Assembly: GCA_002995625.1 (NCBI GenBank)
Contig: PVBP01000002.1
Span: forward strand, 1-64,000
Direction of reading: 5' to 3'
Origin: Lysobacteraceae bacterium
GTDB lineage: Bacteria; Pseudomonadota; Gammaproteobacteria; Xanthomonadales; Ahniellaceae
DNA: 64,000 bases
Shown here: positions 52,189 through 60,153 of the stretch, piece after piece
How positions within the stretch are numbered: position 1 is the first letter of the stretch
Layout of the letters: each line of letters starts with the position of its first letter
Notes under the pieces: generated by a model
Seen by the model: the letters and a program-made list of their open reading frames with translations, nothing else
The model's database searches: none
Told to the model about the DNA's origin: nothing
Translations under genes and position numbers: made by a program

Positions 52189-52560
52189 ATGCGCATTCGA
52201 GTCTTGAACCGCAGCCATCAGGCAGGCATCGACAACGAGCAGGCGGTCGAGCGCCGCAGCTCGTTCATCCTCGATCGCTTCGCGAGCATGATCCGCGAGC
52301 TTCGCGTCCGGATCGTCGACGAGAACGGCCCCAAGGGTGGCATCGACCAGCGTTGCGAGGTCGGCGTCGAGCTGACGGACGGTCGGCGACTGCGCGCCCG
52401 CGCTCGGGCCGGGCTGATTCCGGACGCGATCGATCGGGCGCTGCGCAGGATCGCCGTGGCCCTGTCGCGCGACCAGGCCCGGCGCGTCAGCGAGCGACGT
52501 CGCGTGCCCTGGCTGCGCCGCGCGGCGCGCGGCCGCAGCGTCGGCCCGATTCCGGGCTGA
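52189..52560 (+). CDS. HPF/RaiA family ribosome-associated protein
   Basis: 123 residues. The domain layout (MRIRVLNRSHQAG; ELRVRIVDENGPKGGIDQRCEVGVEL; AIDRALRRIAVALSRDQARRVSERR) fits the short HPF/RaiA-like group that binds the small ribosomal subunit in stationary phase. The C-terminal 25 residues are very basic (RRVPWLRRAARGR), which could add RNA contacts. ATG at 52189 has GAGGAGG about ten bases upstream. It lies 153 bases after the ammonia-lyase gene and likely has its own promoter. Confidence 0.82.
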   Translation: MRIRVLNRSHQAGIDNEQAVERRSSFILDRFASMIRELRVRIVDENGPKGGIDQRCEVGVELTDGRRLRARARAGLIPDAIDRALRRIAVALSRDQARRVSERRRVPWLRRAARGRSVGPIPG

Positions 52561-52572
52561 CCCTCACCGGAC

Positions 52573-52619
52573 GGCAGCGCGCCCGTGCGGCGCGCTGCCA
52601 TCGGAATGAAAGCATTCCG
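52573..52619 (+). other. two consecutive hairpins between the HPF-like gene and phoX
   Basis: First: perfect 10-bp stem GGCAGCGCGC/GCGCGCTGCC (52573-52582 and 52590-52599), 7-base loop. Second: perfect 7-bp stem CGGAATG/CATTCCG (52602-52608 and 52613-52619), 4-base loop AAAG. Neither has a T-tract. The first could be an atypical terminator for the HPF-like gene; the second lies close enough to the phosphatase start (52698) to be part of its leader or an operator. Confidence 0.45.
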
Positions 52620-52697
52620 TCACCTGAAGTCAGCCGCCTCGTCATCCGCCTTGCGCACCATCTCGGGGCCCGCTATCCCGCGGTCCGGAGAGCCAGC

Positions 52698-54728
52698 ATG
52701 GAACGTGATGACACGATCGATCCGAGCGTGACTGTCGCCTATGGCGAAGTCGATTTCGATACCGAGATCAGCAACACCAGCAGCAACCCCCACTTCGCGG
52801 ACGTCCTTCAGAAGAGCCTCGAGCGCCGTGGCTTCCTGAAGGGGTCGCTCGGCGCGGCCATCGGCCTCGCCCTCGCCGGCCAGGCGCTCGACGCCGAAGC
52901 GAAGACCCCGATCGCCGAAGAGCTCGAGCGCAACTTCCTCGAGAGCATCAAGAATCTCGGCGGGCTGCCGACGCGCCCGGCCTTCCAGCCGGTCCCGGTC
53001 TCGCGACCGGCCTTCCCGAACGGCGTGCTCGTGCCGCTGGGCTACTCGGTCGACGTGATCCTGAAGTGGGGCGAGCCGATCACCGGCAGCTACCCGGCCT
53101 ACAAGCCCGACGGCACCAACACCGGCGCCGAGCAGGAGCAGCAGGTCGGCCAGCACCATGACGGGATGCACTATTTCGCGATCCCGCAGTTCGACCCGAA
53201 CCAGCGCGGCATCCTGTGCGTGAACCACGAATACATCGAGCAGCGCTACTTGCTGCCGGACGGCGCGAACCTGACCCAACGCGATCCGGACCACGTGCGC
53301 AAGGAGATCGCGGCGCACGGCGTCTCGATCGTCGAGATCCAGCGCAACGCGAACAACCGCTGGGAAGTCGTGCGCGGCCCGTACAACCGCCGGATCACCG
53401 CGGCGACCCCGATGGAGATCACCGGACCGGTCCGCGGTCACCCGAAGGTGCGGACCAAGTACAGCCCGACCGGCACGATGACGCGCGGGACCATCAACAA
53501 CTGCGCGCACGGCTTCACCCCCTGGGGCACGTACCTGACCTGCGAGGAGAACTGGGCCGGCTATTTCGTCAACCGTGACGCCCAGCGCCCGCGCGAGCAC
53601 ACCCGATACGGCGTCGCGACGGCCAACGCGCGCTACCGCTGGGACCAGGTCGAGGAGCGCTTCGACTGCAGCGTGAAGGGCGCGACCGCGGCCGACGATT
53701 TCCGCAACGAGGTGAACACCCAGGGCTGGGTGGTCGAGATCAATCCGTTCGACCCGAGCTCCACGCCGAAGAAGCGCACCGCGCTCGGTCGCTTCGCGCA
53801 CGAGGGCGCCTGGTTCGCGCCGTTCCGGGCCGGGAATCCGGCGGTCTACTACCTCGGCGACGACGCGCAGAACGAGTACATCTACAAGTTCGTGTCCGCG
53901 AAGCCGTGGGTGCCGCTGCTGACCGATCCGGACATCCTCGAGACCGGCACCCTGTACGTCGCGCGCTTCAACGAGGACGGCACCGGCGACTGGCTCCCGC
54001 TCGACATCAACGACGCCGGCTTCCGCGCTCGGGCGGCGGCGGCGAACGTGACCTTCACCGACCAGGGTGATGTGCTCATCAACACGCGGCTCGCGGCCGA
54101 CGTCGCCGGCGGGACGCGCATGGACCGTCCCGAGTGGGGCGCGGTCGATCCGCGGACCGGGATCGCGTACATGACGCTGACCAACAACAGCGCCCGCACC
54201 GCGGCCCAGGTGAATGCCTCGAACCCGCGCGGACCGAACCCGTTCGGTCACATCATCCGCTGGCGCGAGCAGAACGACGACGCCAAGTCGCTGCGCTTCG
54301 AATGGAGCATTCTGCTGCTCTCGGGCACCGAGACCGACAGCCGCAACTTCGCTGCTGGCCCGGAGGCGCGCCTCAACACGGCGAGCATCCACGCGAGCCC
54401 GGACGGCCTGTGGTTCGACCGCGCGGGCCTGCTCTGGATCCAGACCGACATGTCGGGGACCCAGCAGTCGGCCGGTCCGTTCGGCGAGAACGCAATGCTG
54501 GCGATGGACGTGCGCACCGGCGACATCCGGCGCTTCTTCGTTGGTCCCTCTGGCCAGGAAGTGACCGGAGTCGACACGACGCCGAACCTGCGCACGATGT
54601 TCGTCAACATCCAGCATCCGCAGGAAGGTCGTCCGAACGATCCCGCCTGGCCGGACGGTCCGGGCACCCGCCCGCGCTCGGCGACCGTGGTCGTGACCAA
54701 GAACGACGGCGGCATCATCGGGACCTGA
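52698..54728 (+). CDS. PhoX family alkaline phosphatase, Tat-exported
   Basis: 676 residues. A twin-arginine signal (ERRGFLKGS, Arg43-Arg44) preceded by a 40-residue cytoplasmic extension is followed by a PhoX/DUF839 domain. The Fe/Ca active-site motif CEENW (Cys282-Glu283-Glu284) and NCAHGFTPWGTYLT are present, as are QEQQVGQHHDGMHYF and NHEYIEQRYL near the start. PhoX enzymes release phosphate from organic esters in the periplasm using Ca2+ and Fe3+. I looked for a Pho box before the gene and found none convincing. A strong bidirectional terminator follows. Confidence 0.92.
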   Translation: MERDDTIDPSVTVAYGEVDFDTEISNTSSNPHFADVLQKSLERRGFLKGSLGAAIGLALAGQALDAEAKTPIAEELERNFLESIKNLGGLPTRPAFQPVPVSRPAFPNGVLVPLGYSVDVILKWGEPITGSYPAYKPDGTNTGAEQEQQVGQHHDGMHYFAIPQFDPNQRGILCVNHEYIEQRYLLPDGANLTQRDPDHVRKEIAAHGVSIVEIQRNANNRWEVVRGPYNRRITAATPMEITGPVRGHPKVRTKYSPTGTMTRGTINNCAHGFTPWGTYLTCEENWAGYFVNRDAQRPREHTRYGVATANARYRWDQVEERFDCSVKGATAADDFRNEVNTQGWVVEINPFDPSSTPKKRTALGRFAHEGAWFAPFRAGNPAVYYLGDDAQNEYIYKFVSAKPWVPLLTDPDILETGTLYVARFNEDGTGDWLPLDINDAGFRARAAAANVTFTDQGDVLINTRLAADVAGGTRMDRPEWGAVDPRTGIAYMTLTNNSARTAAQVNASNPRGPNPFGHIIRWREQNDDAKSLRFEWSILLLSGTETDSRNFAAGPEARLNTASIHASPDGLWFDRAGLLWIQTDMSGTQQSAGPFGENAMLAMDVRTGDIRRFFVGPSGQEVTGVDTTPNLRTMFVNIQHPQEGRPNDPAWPDGPGTRPRSATVVVTKNDGGIIGT

Positions 54729-54762
54729 GCCCCGCCCGCGTCTCGGCGAACACGCTGTTGCG

Positions 54763-54793
54763 AAAACGCCGCCCTCGGGCGGCGTTTTCCTTT
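54763..54793. terminator. strong bidirectional Rho-independent terminator
   Basis: A perfect 11-bp stem (AAAACGCCGCC / GGCGGCGTTTT; 54763-54773 and 54778-54788) with a CTCG loop, then CCTTT. The A-run on the left gives a T-run for the minus strand, so it serves both phoX (plus) and the convergent msrA-msrB transcript (minus). Confidence 0.92.
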
Positions 54794-54849
54794 CCGGCTC
54801 CATCGAGGCGGCCGGTTCGGCGATCCGCCCGGCCGGGCCGGTCGATGCC

Positions 54850-55350
54850 TCAGGCCGACGGGCGAAACACCAGTGCGACCCCGTTCATGCAGTAGCGCTT
54901 TCCGGTCGGCGGCGGGCCATCGTCGAACACATGTCCGAGGTGGCCGCCGCAGCGGCGGCAATGGACCTCGGTCCGGACCATGAACCAGCTGCGGTCGACT
55001 CGGTGGCCGACCGCGCCCTCGATCGGCTGCCAGAAGCTGGGCCAACCGGTTCCGGAGTCGTACTTCGTCGAGGCGTCGAACAGCGGAAGGTCGCAGCCGG
55101 CGCAATGGAACACGCCGGGACGCTTCTCGCGATCGAGCGGGCTCGACCCGGCGCGCTCGGTGCCATGTTGCCGGAGCACCCGGTACTGCTCCGGCGTCAG
55201 CCGCCGCCGCCAATCCTCGTCCGGCAGGACGAACTCGAAGCGATCCTGGTCGGCACGCGCGGTGCCCTTGCCCGAGCCGATCATCAGTAGCCCTCCCGTC
55301 CAACCGAGCGCCACGCTGGCAGCCAGCAGCCCGCGTCGATCGATGCCCAT
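54850..55350 (-). CDS. msrB: peptide-methionine (R)-S-oxide reductase, exported
   Basis: 166 residues. A Tat-like signal (MGIDRRGLLAASVALGWTGG) precedes a complete MsrB domain. Zinc ligands Cys83/Cys86 and Cys131/Cys134, GWPSFW and the catalytic Cys154 in RYCMNGVAL are all present (the usual RYCINS is RYCMNG here). It reduces methionine-R-sulfoxide in damaged envelope proteins. It starts two bases after the msrA stop, so both are one operon. Confidence 0.94.
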   Translation of the reverse strand: MGIDRRGLLAASVALGWTGGLLMIGSGKGTARADQDRFEFVLPDEDWRRRLTPEQYRVLRQHGTERAGSSPLDREKRPGVFHCAGCDLPLFDASTKYDSGTGWPSFWQPIEGAVGHRVDRSWFMVRTEVHCRRCGGHLGHVFDDGPPPTGKRYCMNGVALVFRPSA

Positions 55351-55352
55351 CG

Positions 55353-55994
55353 TCAGTCCTTCGGGTCCGAACCCCAGAGCTCGCGCAGGCGCGCGTCACG
55401 ACCGCAGTTGAACCGGTACCAGCGGTAGCGCACCGGATTGCGCCGCGCATAGTCCTGATGATAGTCCTCGGCGCGCCAGAACGGCGCGGCGTCGAGGATC
55501 TCGGTATGGATGGTCATGCCGGCGAAGCGCGGGTCGGCCCGAAGCGCGTCCTTCGATGCCTCGGCCAGTTCCCGCTCCTCGGCCGACGCGACGAAGATCG
55601 CGCTGCGGTACTGCGGACCGACATCGCAGAACTGCCGGTTCGCGACCGTCGGGTCGATGTTGCGCCAGTAGACGTCGAGCAGCTGCCGGTAGCCGATCCG
55701 CGCCGGGTCCCAGGTCACCTCGACCACCTCGATGTGGCCGCTGCGTCCAGAGGACACCTCCTCGTAGGTGGGATTCGCACCGGGGCCTCCGGCGTATCCC
55801 GAGACGACGTCGATCACGCCATCGAGCTTCTCGAACGGCGGCTCCATGCACCAGAAGCAGCCGCCGGCGAACACCGATCGGCGCAGGGCCGTGGGCTCGT
55901 CCGGCTGCGAACCCGGTTCGACGGCGGCTCCGGCCGCGGTCGGCGCGACCAACAGCGACAGCACCACGCTGGCGAAGACCCCACGGATCGACAT
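55353..55994 (-). CDS. msrA: peptide-methionine (S)-S-oxide reductase, exported
   Basis: 213 residues with a Sec signal (MSIRGVFASVVLSLLVAPTAAGAA). The catalytic motif GGCFWC (Cys46) and the SGYAGGPGANPTYEEVSSG, GHIEVVEV and DYHQDYARRNP blocks are clear. With MsrB it repairs both epimers of oxidised methionine; both are exported here, so the site is the periplasm. ATG at 55994 is supported by AGGAGGT upstream. The electron donor for the periplasmic enzymes (a DsbD-like or thioredoxin protein) is not in the window. Confidence 0.95.
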   Translation of the reverse strand: MSIRGVFASVVLSLLVAPTAAGAAVEPGSQPDEPTALRRSVFAGGCFWCMEPPFEKLDGVIDVVSGYAGGPGANPTYEEVSSGRSGHIEVVEVTWDPARIGYRQLLDVYWRNIDPTVANRQFCDVGPQYRSAIFVASAEERELAEASKDALRADPRFAGMTIHTEILDAAPFWRAEDYHQDYARRNPVRYRWYRFNCGRDARLRELWGSDPKD

Positions 55995-56094
55995 GCTCGC
56001 CGGACCTCCTGGCCGCTCCCGCCTCGACGGTACGCCATCGGCGTGAACGGACCGTCGCCAATCGCCGGGGGCTTGCGTGACGACGACGCGGCCC

Positions 56095-56104
56095 GGTCTA
56101 GCAT
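56095..56104. promoter_or_regulatory. overlapping divergent -10 elements of msrAB and the glycosyltransferase operon
   Basis: The sequence GGTCTAGCAT reads TAGCAT on the plus strand (56099-56104) and TAGACC on the minus strand (56100-56095), sharing the central TA. The plus -10 lies six bases before an ATG at 56111; the minus one is about 100 bases upstream of msrA. This resembles bidirectional bacterial promoters. No clear -35 on either side. Confidence 0.35.
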
Positions 56105-56110
56105 CCCGCC

Positions 56111-56173
56111 ATGACCGACCACTCGACCCGGCCCCGTGCACACTCCGTCGCCGGTGACGCTGCGAGCTCATGA
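56111..56173 (+). CDS. 20-codon mini-ORF, possible leader peptide
   Basis: Codes MTDHSTRPRAHSVAGDAASS and stops at TGA 56171-56173, overlapping the two tandem ATGs of the glycosyltransferase gene (ATGATG at 56170). The possible -10 TAGCAT ends six bases before the ATG, so the message may be leaderless. It may serve to deliver ribosomes to the downstream start, which has no good Shine-Dalgarno. Coding is not proved. Confidence 0.35.
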   Translation: MTDHSTRPRAHSVAGDAASS

Positions 56174-56853
56174 TGACCGGTTTGGAACGGCAGCTCGCGA
56201 TCGTGGTGCCGGTCGGGCCCGGCGATCCGGCCTGGCGGCAGCTGTCGCGCGATCTTGCCGCCTGTGCGGCCGGCATCCCCGTGATCGCGGTCGCCTGCGA
56301 CGACGTCGATCGCGCCGCGTTGTCCCGCGAGTGGCCGGCCTGCCGCGTCGTGATGGCCGGACGGGGGAGGGCGCGGCAGCTGAACGCCGGGGCGCGCGCG
56401 GCCGATACCGAATGGCTCTGGTTCCTGCACGCCGACAGCCGGATCGACCCCCCCGCGGTCGCGGCGCTGGCCGGCGCCGTGTCGCGCGGCCGGGACGCGC
56501 TGCACTGGTTCCGGCTCGGGTTCGAGGCGGATCCGGCGCATCCGGTGCGGGTAAACGCCCTAGGGGCGTGGATCCGGAGCCGCTGGCTTGGCCTTCCGTT
56601 CGGGGACCAGGGCTTCCTGCTGCGTCGCCGGACCTTCCTGCGACTGGGCGGGTTCGACGAGCGGATCGATCGCGGCGAGGACCACGCGTTCGTCTGGCGG
56701 GCGCGCCGCGCCGGCCTTCCGCTGGTCGAGGTCCCGGCGCGAATCCTGACCAGCGCGCGCCGTTACCAGGAGCGCGGATGGCTGCGGACCACCGTCGGGC
56801 ACCTCGGCCTGACCGCGATGCAGGCCTTCCGGTTCTCGAGGGGCGAACGATGA
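56170..56853 (+). CDS. family 2 glycosyltransferase (TIGR04283-like)
   Basis: 227 residues, a short GT-A fold enzyme. IVVPVGPGD near the N-terminus, AGRGRARQLNAGARAA, the HADSRIDP DxD-like metal site and GDQGFLLRRRTFLRLGGFDE are typical of the group named in databases after arsenosugar synthesis. There is no ars gene here, so arsenic chemistry is not supported. It is the first full gene of a plus-strand operon: its stop overlaps the next ATG (ATGA). ATG at 56170 or 56173 are equal choices. Confidence 0.85.
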   Translation: MMTGLERQLAIVVPVGPGDPAWRQLSRDLAACAAGIPVIAVACDDVDRAALSREWPACRVVMAGRGRARQLNAGARAADTEWLWFLHADSRIDPPAVAALAGAVSRGRDALHWFRLGFEADPAHPVRVNALGAWIRSRWLGLPFGDQGFLLRRRTFLRLGGFDERIDRGEDHAFVWRARRAGLPLVEVPARILTSARRYQERGWLRTTVGHLGLTAMQAFRFSRGER

Positions 56854-57542
56854 CGGTCGGCATCGCGATCTTCGTCAAGACGCCCGGGCTGTCGGCCGTC
56901 AAGACCCGTCTCGCGGCCGGGCTTGGCGAAGCCGAGGCGGTGCTCTGGTACCTCGAGGCCGCCGCCGCGGTGACCGGCGTGGTCCAGTCGGTGGCCGCCG
57001 CGGCGGATGCGGTGGCCTACTACGCGGTGGCCGAGGATGCGCCGGCCGCGCGGAATCGCTGGCAGCGTCTGCCGTGCATCCTCCAGGGCGACGGTGGACT
57101 CGGCGAGCGCATGTCGCGGGTCCACGCCGAACTGGTGCGGCGCCATGGGGCGGGACTGCTGCTCGGCGCCGACCTGCCGCAGCTCGATCCGGATCACGTG
57201 CGCGCGGCCTGCGACTGGCTCGACGATCCGGCGCCGCGGATCGCGTGGGGGCCGTCGGCGGACGGCGGCTTCTGGCTGTTCGGTGCGAACCGACCGGCCG
57301 ACGTCGCGCGCTGGACCGCAGTCGATTACGGGCGCGCCGACACCGGCGGACGCTTCCGTGAGGTCATGCACGATCTGGGCGCCTGGCGCACGTGGCCGGT
57401 GCGGCACGATGTCGACCAACTGCGCGACCTCGCGCCGGCGCTGCGCGAGCTCCGGGCCCTCAAGTCCCCGACCGGGGACCAGCGCCGGCTCGCGGCCAGC
57501 ATGGCGTGGCGGATCCTCGGCGCGCTGGGTGGTCATGACTGA
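56850..57542 (+). CDS. DUF2064/TIGR04282-like nucleotide-sugar transferase fold protein
   Basis: 230 residues. A GT-A/nucleotidyltransferase-like fold: FVKTPGLSAVKTRLAAGLG at the start (the KTRL phosphate-contact motif), LQGDGGLGERM, LLLGADLPQLDPDHV and GPSADGGFWLFG. It usually occurs next to the TIGR04283 glycosyltransferase, as here. The reaction is unproved; activation or transfer of a sugar or cofactor-like group is likely. Its stop lies eight bases inside the next gene. Confidence 0.85.
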   Translation: MTVGIAIFVKTPGLSAVKTRLAAGLGEAEAVLWYLEAAAAVTGVVQSVAAAADAVAYYAVAEDAPAARNRWQRLPCILQGDGGLGERMSRVHAELVRRHGAGLLLGADLPQLDPDHVRAACDWLDDPAPRIAWGPSADGGFWLFGANRPADVARWTAVDYGRADTGGRFREVMHDLGAWRTWPVRHDVDQLRDLAPALRELRALKSPTGDQRRLAASMAWRILGALGGHD

Positions 57543-58356
57543 GATCGCGCCGATCGCCGAACGCCTGCTGGCGAGCGAGCCGCTGCTCCGGGGCGGCGCC
57601 TTCCTCGCGCTGCTGGCCTTGCTTCTCGTCCTGCAGCGGATTCGGCCGGTCCGCGGCGATGGCCGCCCGGCCATGCGGCAGATGGTGAACCTCGCGATCG
57701 GCGCGATCGACACGCTGGTACTGCGCCTCGTGTTCCCGGTGCTGGCGGTCGGCGTCGCGGGCCTCGCCGCCGCGTCGGGCATCGGCCTCTTCAACGTGGT
57801 CCCGGTGCCCTGGTGGCTCGCGCTGCCGATCTCGATGCTGCTGCTCGATCTCGTGATCTACCTGCAGCACCGCCTGCTGCATCGGATCGACTGGCTGTGG
57901 GCGCTGCACCGCGTGCACCACAGCGATCTCGGCTTCGACGTGACGCTCGCGGTCCGTTTCCATCCGCTCGAGATCGTGCTGTCGATGGCGATCAAGTTCG
58001 CGGTCATCGCCGCGCTCGGCGCGCCGCCGATCGCGGTGCTGCTGTTCGAGCTGATGCTGTCGCTCGGCGCCCTGTTCACGCATGCGGACGTGCGCCTGCC
58101 GCCGCGCGTCGAGCGCGTCCTGCGGCGGGTCATCGTGACCCCCGACATGCACCGCATCCACCATTCGGTGCGCCGGCGCGAAACCGACAGCAACTTCGGG
58201 TTCAACCTGTCGCTCTGGGATCGGCTGTTCGGCACCTACGTCGGTGCCCCGAACGACGCACCGGAGACGATGCCGATCGGGCTCGAGCGATTCCGCAGTC
58301 CCGGCGAGCAGGGCCTCGTCGCGCTGCTGGCGAATCCGTTCCGCCGCGGCGACTGA
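57535..58356 (+). CDS. sterol desaturase/fatty acid hydroxylase family membrane protein
   Basis: 273 residues. About four helices and the diiron histidine clusters HRLLH, HRVHH and HRIHH set it in the fatty acid hydroxylase superfamily. Members introduce hydroxyls or double bonds into membrane lipids or carotenoids with O2. It overlaps the DUF2064 gene by eight bases, so the operon may build or modify a glycolipid (inference). It converges with the DMT exporter gene with 24 bases between. Confidence 0.9.
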   Translation: MTEIAPIAERLLASEPLLRGGAFLALLALLLVLQRIRPVRGDGRPAMRQMVNLAIGAIDTLVLRLVFPVLAVGVAGLAAASGIGLFNVVPVPWWLALPISMLLLDLVIYLQHRLLHRIDWLWALHRVHHSDLGFDVTLAVRFHPLEIVLSMAIKFAVIAALGAPPIAVLLFELMLSLGALFTHADVRLPPRVERVLRRVIVTPDMHRIHHSVRRRETDSNFGFNLSLWDRLFGTYVGAPNDAPETMPIGLERFRSPGEQGLVALLANPFRRGD

Positions 58357-58380
58357 CCGTCGACCGACGCGCCCGATCGG

Positions 58381-59262
58381 TCACGGCAGCGGCTGGATCA
58401 CCCGGCCTCGGCGCCATCCGCGCACCGAGATCACCAGCACGCCGCCGAGCACCATCGCTCCGCCCGCGAGCAGGCGGGGGCCGAGCGCGTCGCCCCAGAC
58501 CAGCACCCCGAGTGCGATCGCGATCACCGGAGCGAGCAGCAGGTACGGCGTGATCCGCGCGATCGGGTGCCGCTGGACGAGGAAGAACAGGAGGCCGTGG
58601 CCGAGCACCGACGCGACCAGCCCGGCATAGACGACCCCTCCCCAGGCCCAGGCATCGGCGTCGGGCACGCTGGCCCAGGCGCTGGACTCGAGCCACCACG
58701 AGACCGGAAGCAGCAGGGGGATGCCGAGCGCGGCACTCCAGGCCTGGAGCTCGAAGGTTCCGACGCCCTTGAGGCCGCGCATCAGCGTGGTGCCGAGGGC
58801 CAGCGTCGCCGCCGCGATCAGGGCGAGGCCAAGGGCCACGGGCGCGGCCAGCACGGTCGGGTCGAAGCCGAGCACGAGGACCCCGCCGAACGCGATCGCG
58901 ATCCCGATCGCGGTCCGCCAGCCGAAGCGCTCGCCGAGCAGCCCCCACGCGAGGATCGCGCTGATCGGGATGTAGCACTGCAGCAGGATCGCGACCGACG
59001 AGATCGCCGGCGATTCGCGGAGCGCCCAGAAGTTGAATCCGAAGTGCAGCGATCCGGTCAGCAGACCGACCGCCGCGAGGCGCCCCCACTGGTCGCGCGG
59101 AACCGGCCTCAGCCACGGCAGCAGCACGACGAGGACCACGGCGAGCCGCAGCGCCGTGAACAGGAACGGGGGGATCTGCGCGAGCGCGTACGCGCTGGTC
59201 AGGAAGTTGCCGCCCCAGGCGAGGCAGACCAGCAGCACCAGCAGCAGATGGGCGAGGGGCAT
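58381..59262 (-). CDS. EamA family (DMT) transporter
   Basis: 293 residues with ten predicted helices in two EamA repeats (LAWGGNFLTSAYALAQIPPF and a second beginning near ALIAAATLALGTTL). Typical inner-membrane exporters of amino acids or metabolites (RhaT/YdcZ/EamA-like). The short cytoplasmic tail is basic (RGWRRGRVIQPLP). The substrate is unknown. ATG at 59260-59262 is the first that leaves the first helix intact. Divergent from the response regulator across 248 bases, where I see nothing else. Confidence 0.88.
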   Translation of the reverse strand: MPLAHLLLVLLVCLAWGGNFLTSAYALAQIPPFLFTALRLAVVLVVLLPWLRPVPRDQWGRLAAVGLLTGSLHFGFNFWALRESPAISSVAILLQCYIPISAILAWGLLGERFGWRTAIGIAIAFGGVLVLGFDPTVLAAPVALGLALIAAATLALGTTLMRGLKGVGTFELQAWSAALGIPLLLPVSWWLESSAWASVPDADAWAWGGVVYAGLVASVLGHGLLFFLVQRHPIARITPYLLLAPVIAIALGVLVWGDALGPRLLAGGAMVLGGVLVISVRGWRRGRVIQPLP

Positions 59263-59510
59263 CCGCCAATGCTGGCACGGGGGATCCGGAGTCCCGGCTC
59301 CAATCGCCGGCACGGACGCTCGCGCGGGTCGCTGCCGGGTGCGGCCGCTCCGTGGAGCCGGATGCGGCCGTCTGGCCGGGTCGGATCCCGCTGCCCCGTT
59401 TGCCGCGGCCCGCCACCTCGGTTGCCGAGCTTCCATCGGGAACTTCACCCATGTCAGCCGGCGGCCGGGTCGCGGTACAGTTCGCCGGCTGGGGAGACCG
59501 CGGGGGAGGG

Positions 59511-60107
59511 ATGGTGAATCCGTTCGGCTGGATCGCAACTGCGTTTCGCACCCTCACGGGCGGCGGCGAGGCGGCGCGCGCGGCCGGGATGCGAACACGG
59601 ACCCGCTCGCTTGCCGACGCCTTCGAGGCGCCACGCGCGCCCGAGCCGGCGCGAGTGCCGGTGCCTCCAGTCTCGCCGCCCGCACGCGAGCGCCGGACGA
59701 TGCCGCGCGAGGCGCTCGACGGACTGCGCGTGCTGGTCGTGGACGACTCCGCGACCGTGCTCGCGATCATCCGCAAGATGCTGCAGCAGAACGGGTGCAC
59801 CGTGGTCGAGGCAGTGGATGCCGAAACCGGCCTCGAGCACGCGTTCGCCGATCCGCCCGACCTGATCCTGCTCGACATCGTGCTGCCGGGCATGAGCGGC
59901 TTCGTCGCGCTGCGCCTGCTGCGGAAGAACCCGCAGACCCGCGACGTGCCGGTGATCATGATCAGCGGCAACAAGCAGGCGACCGAGGAGTACTACGTGC
60001 AGCGGATCGGCGCCGACGACTTCATGACCAAGCCGTTCACGCGGGCCGAGCTGTTCGAGCGGGTGCAGCGCGTGTTCGCTGCGCGCCGGACCGCGGCCGA
60101 GGGCTGA
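59511..60107 (+). CDS. single-domain response regulator (PilG/PilH-like)
   Basis: 198 residues. A CheY-like receiver occupies about 72-195: Asp78/Asp79, phosphoacceptor Asp122 (LLDIVLPGMSG), Ser152 (IMISGNK) and Lys174 (MTKPF). The order of loops and YYVQRIGADDFMTKPF resembles PilG/PilH of the type IV pilus chemosensory system. A 70-residue N-terminal extension rich in Ala, Pro and Arg precedes it, unusual for this type. No output domain and no adjacent histidine kinase. GGGGAGGG stands immediately before ATG 59511; GTG at 59514 would be better spaced. Confidence 0.85.
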   Translation: MVNPFGWIATAFRTLTGGGEAARAAGMRTRTRSLADAFEAPRAPEPARVPVPPVSPPARERRTMPREALDGLRVLVVDDSATVLAIIRKMLQQNGCTVVEAVDAETGLEHAFADPPDLILLDIVLPGMSGFVALRLLRKNPQTRDVPVIMISGNKQATEEYYVQRIGADDFMTKPFTRAELFERVQRVFAARRTAAEG

Positions 60108-60153
60108 TCGGGCGCAGCAGGGCCCAAGCGTCGACGCCGCGCGCGCCGCCCGC

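Noticed and set aside
52600-52700. Pho box before phoX
   Set aside because: Partial CCGTCAC and GTCAGCC stretches do not make two properly spaced CTGTCAT repeats.
56170-57542. Arsenosugar biosynthesis genes
   Set aside because: The family names carry that label, but no ars or radical SAM arsenic gene is near, so the function is not supported.
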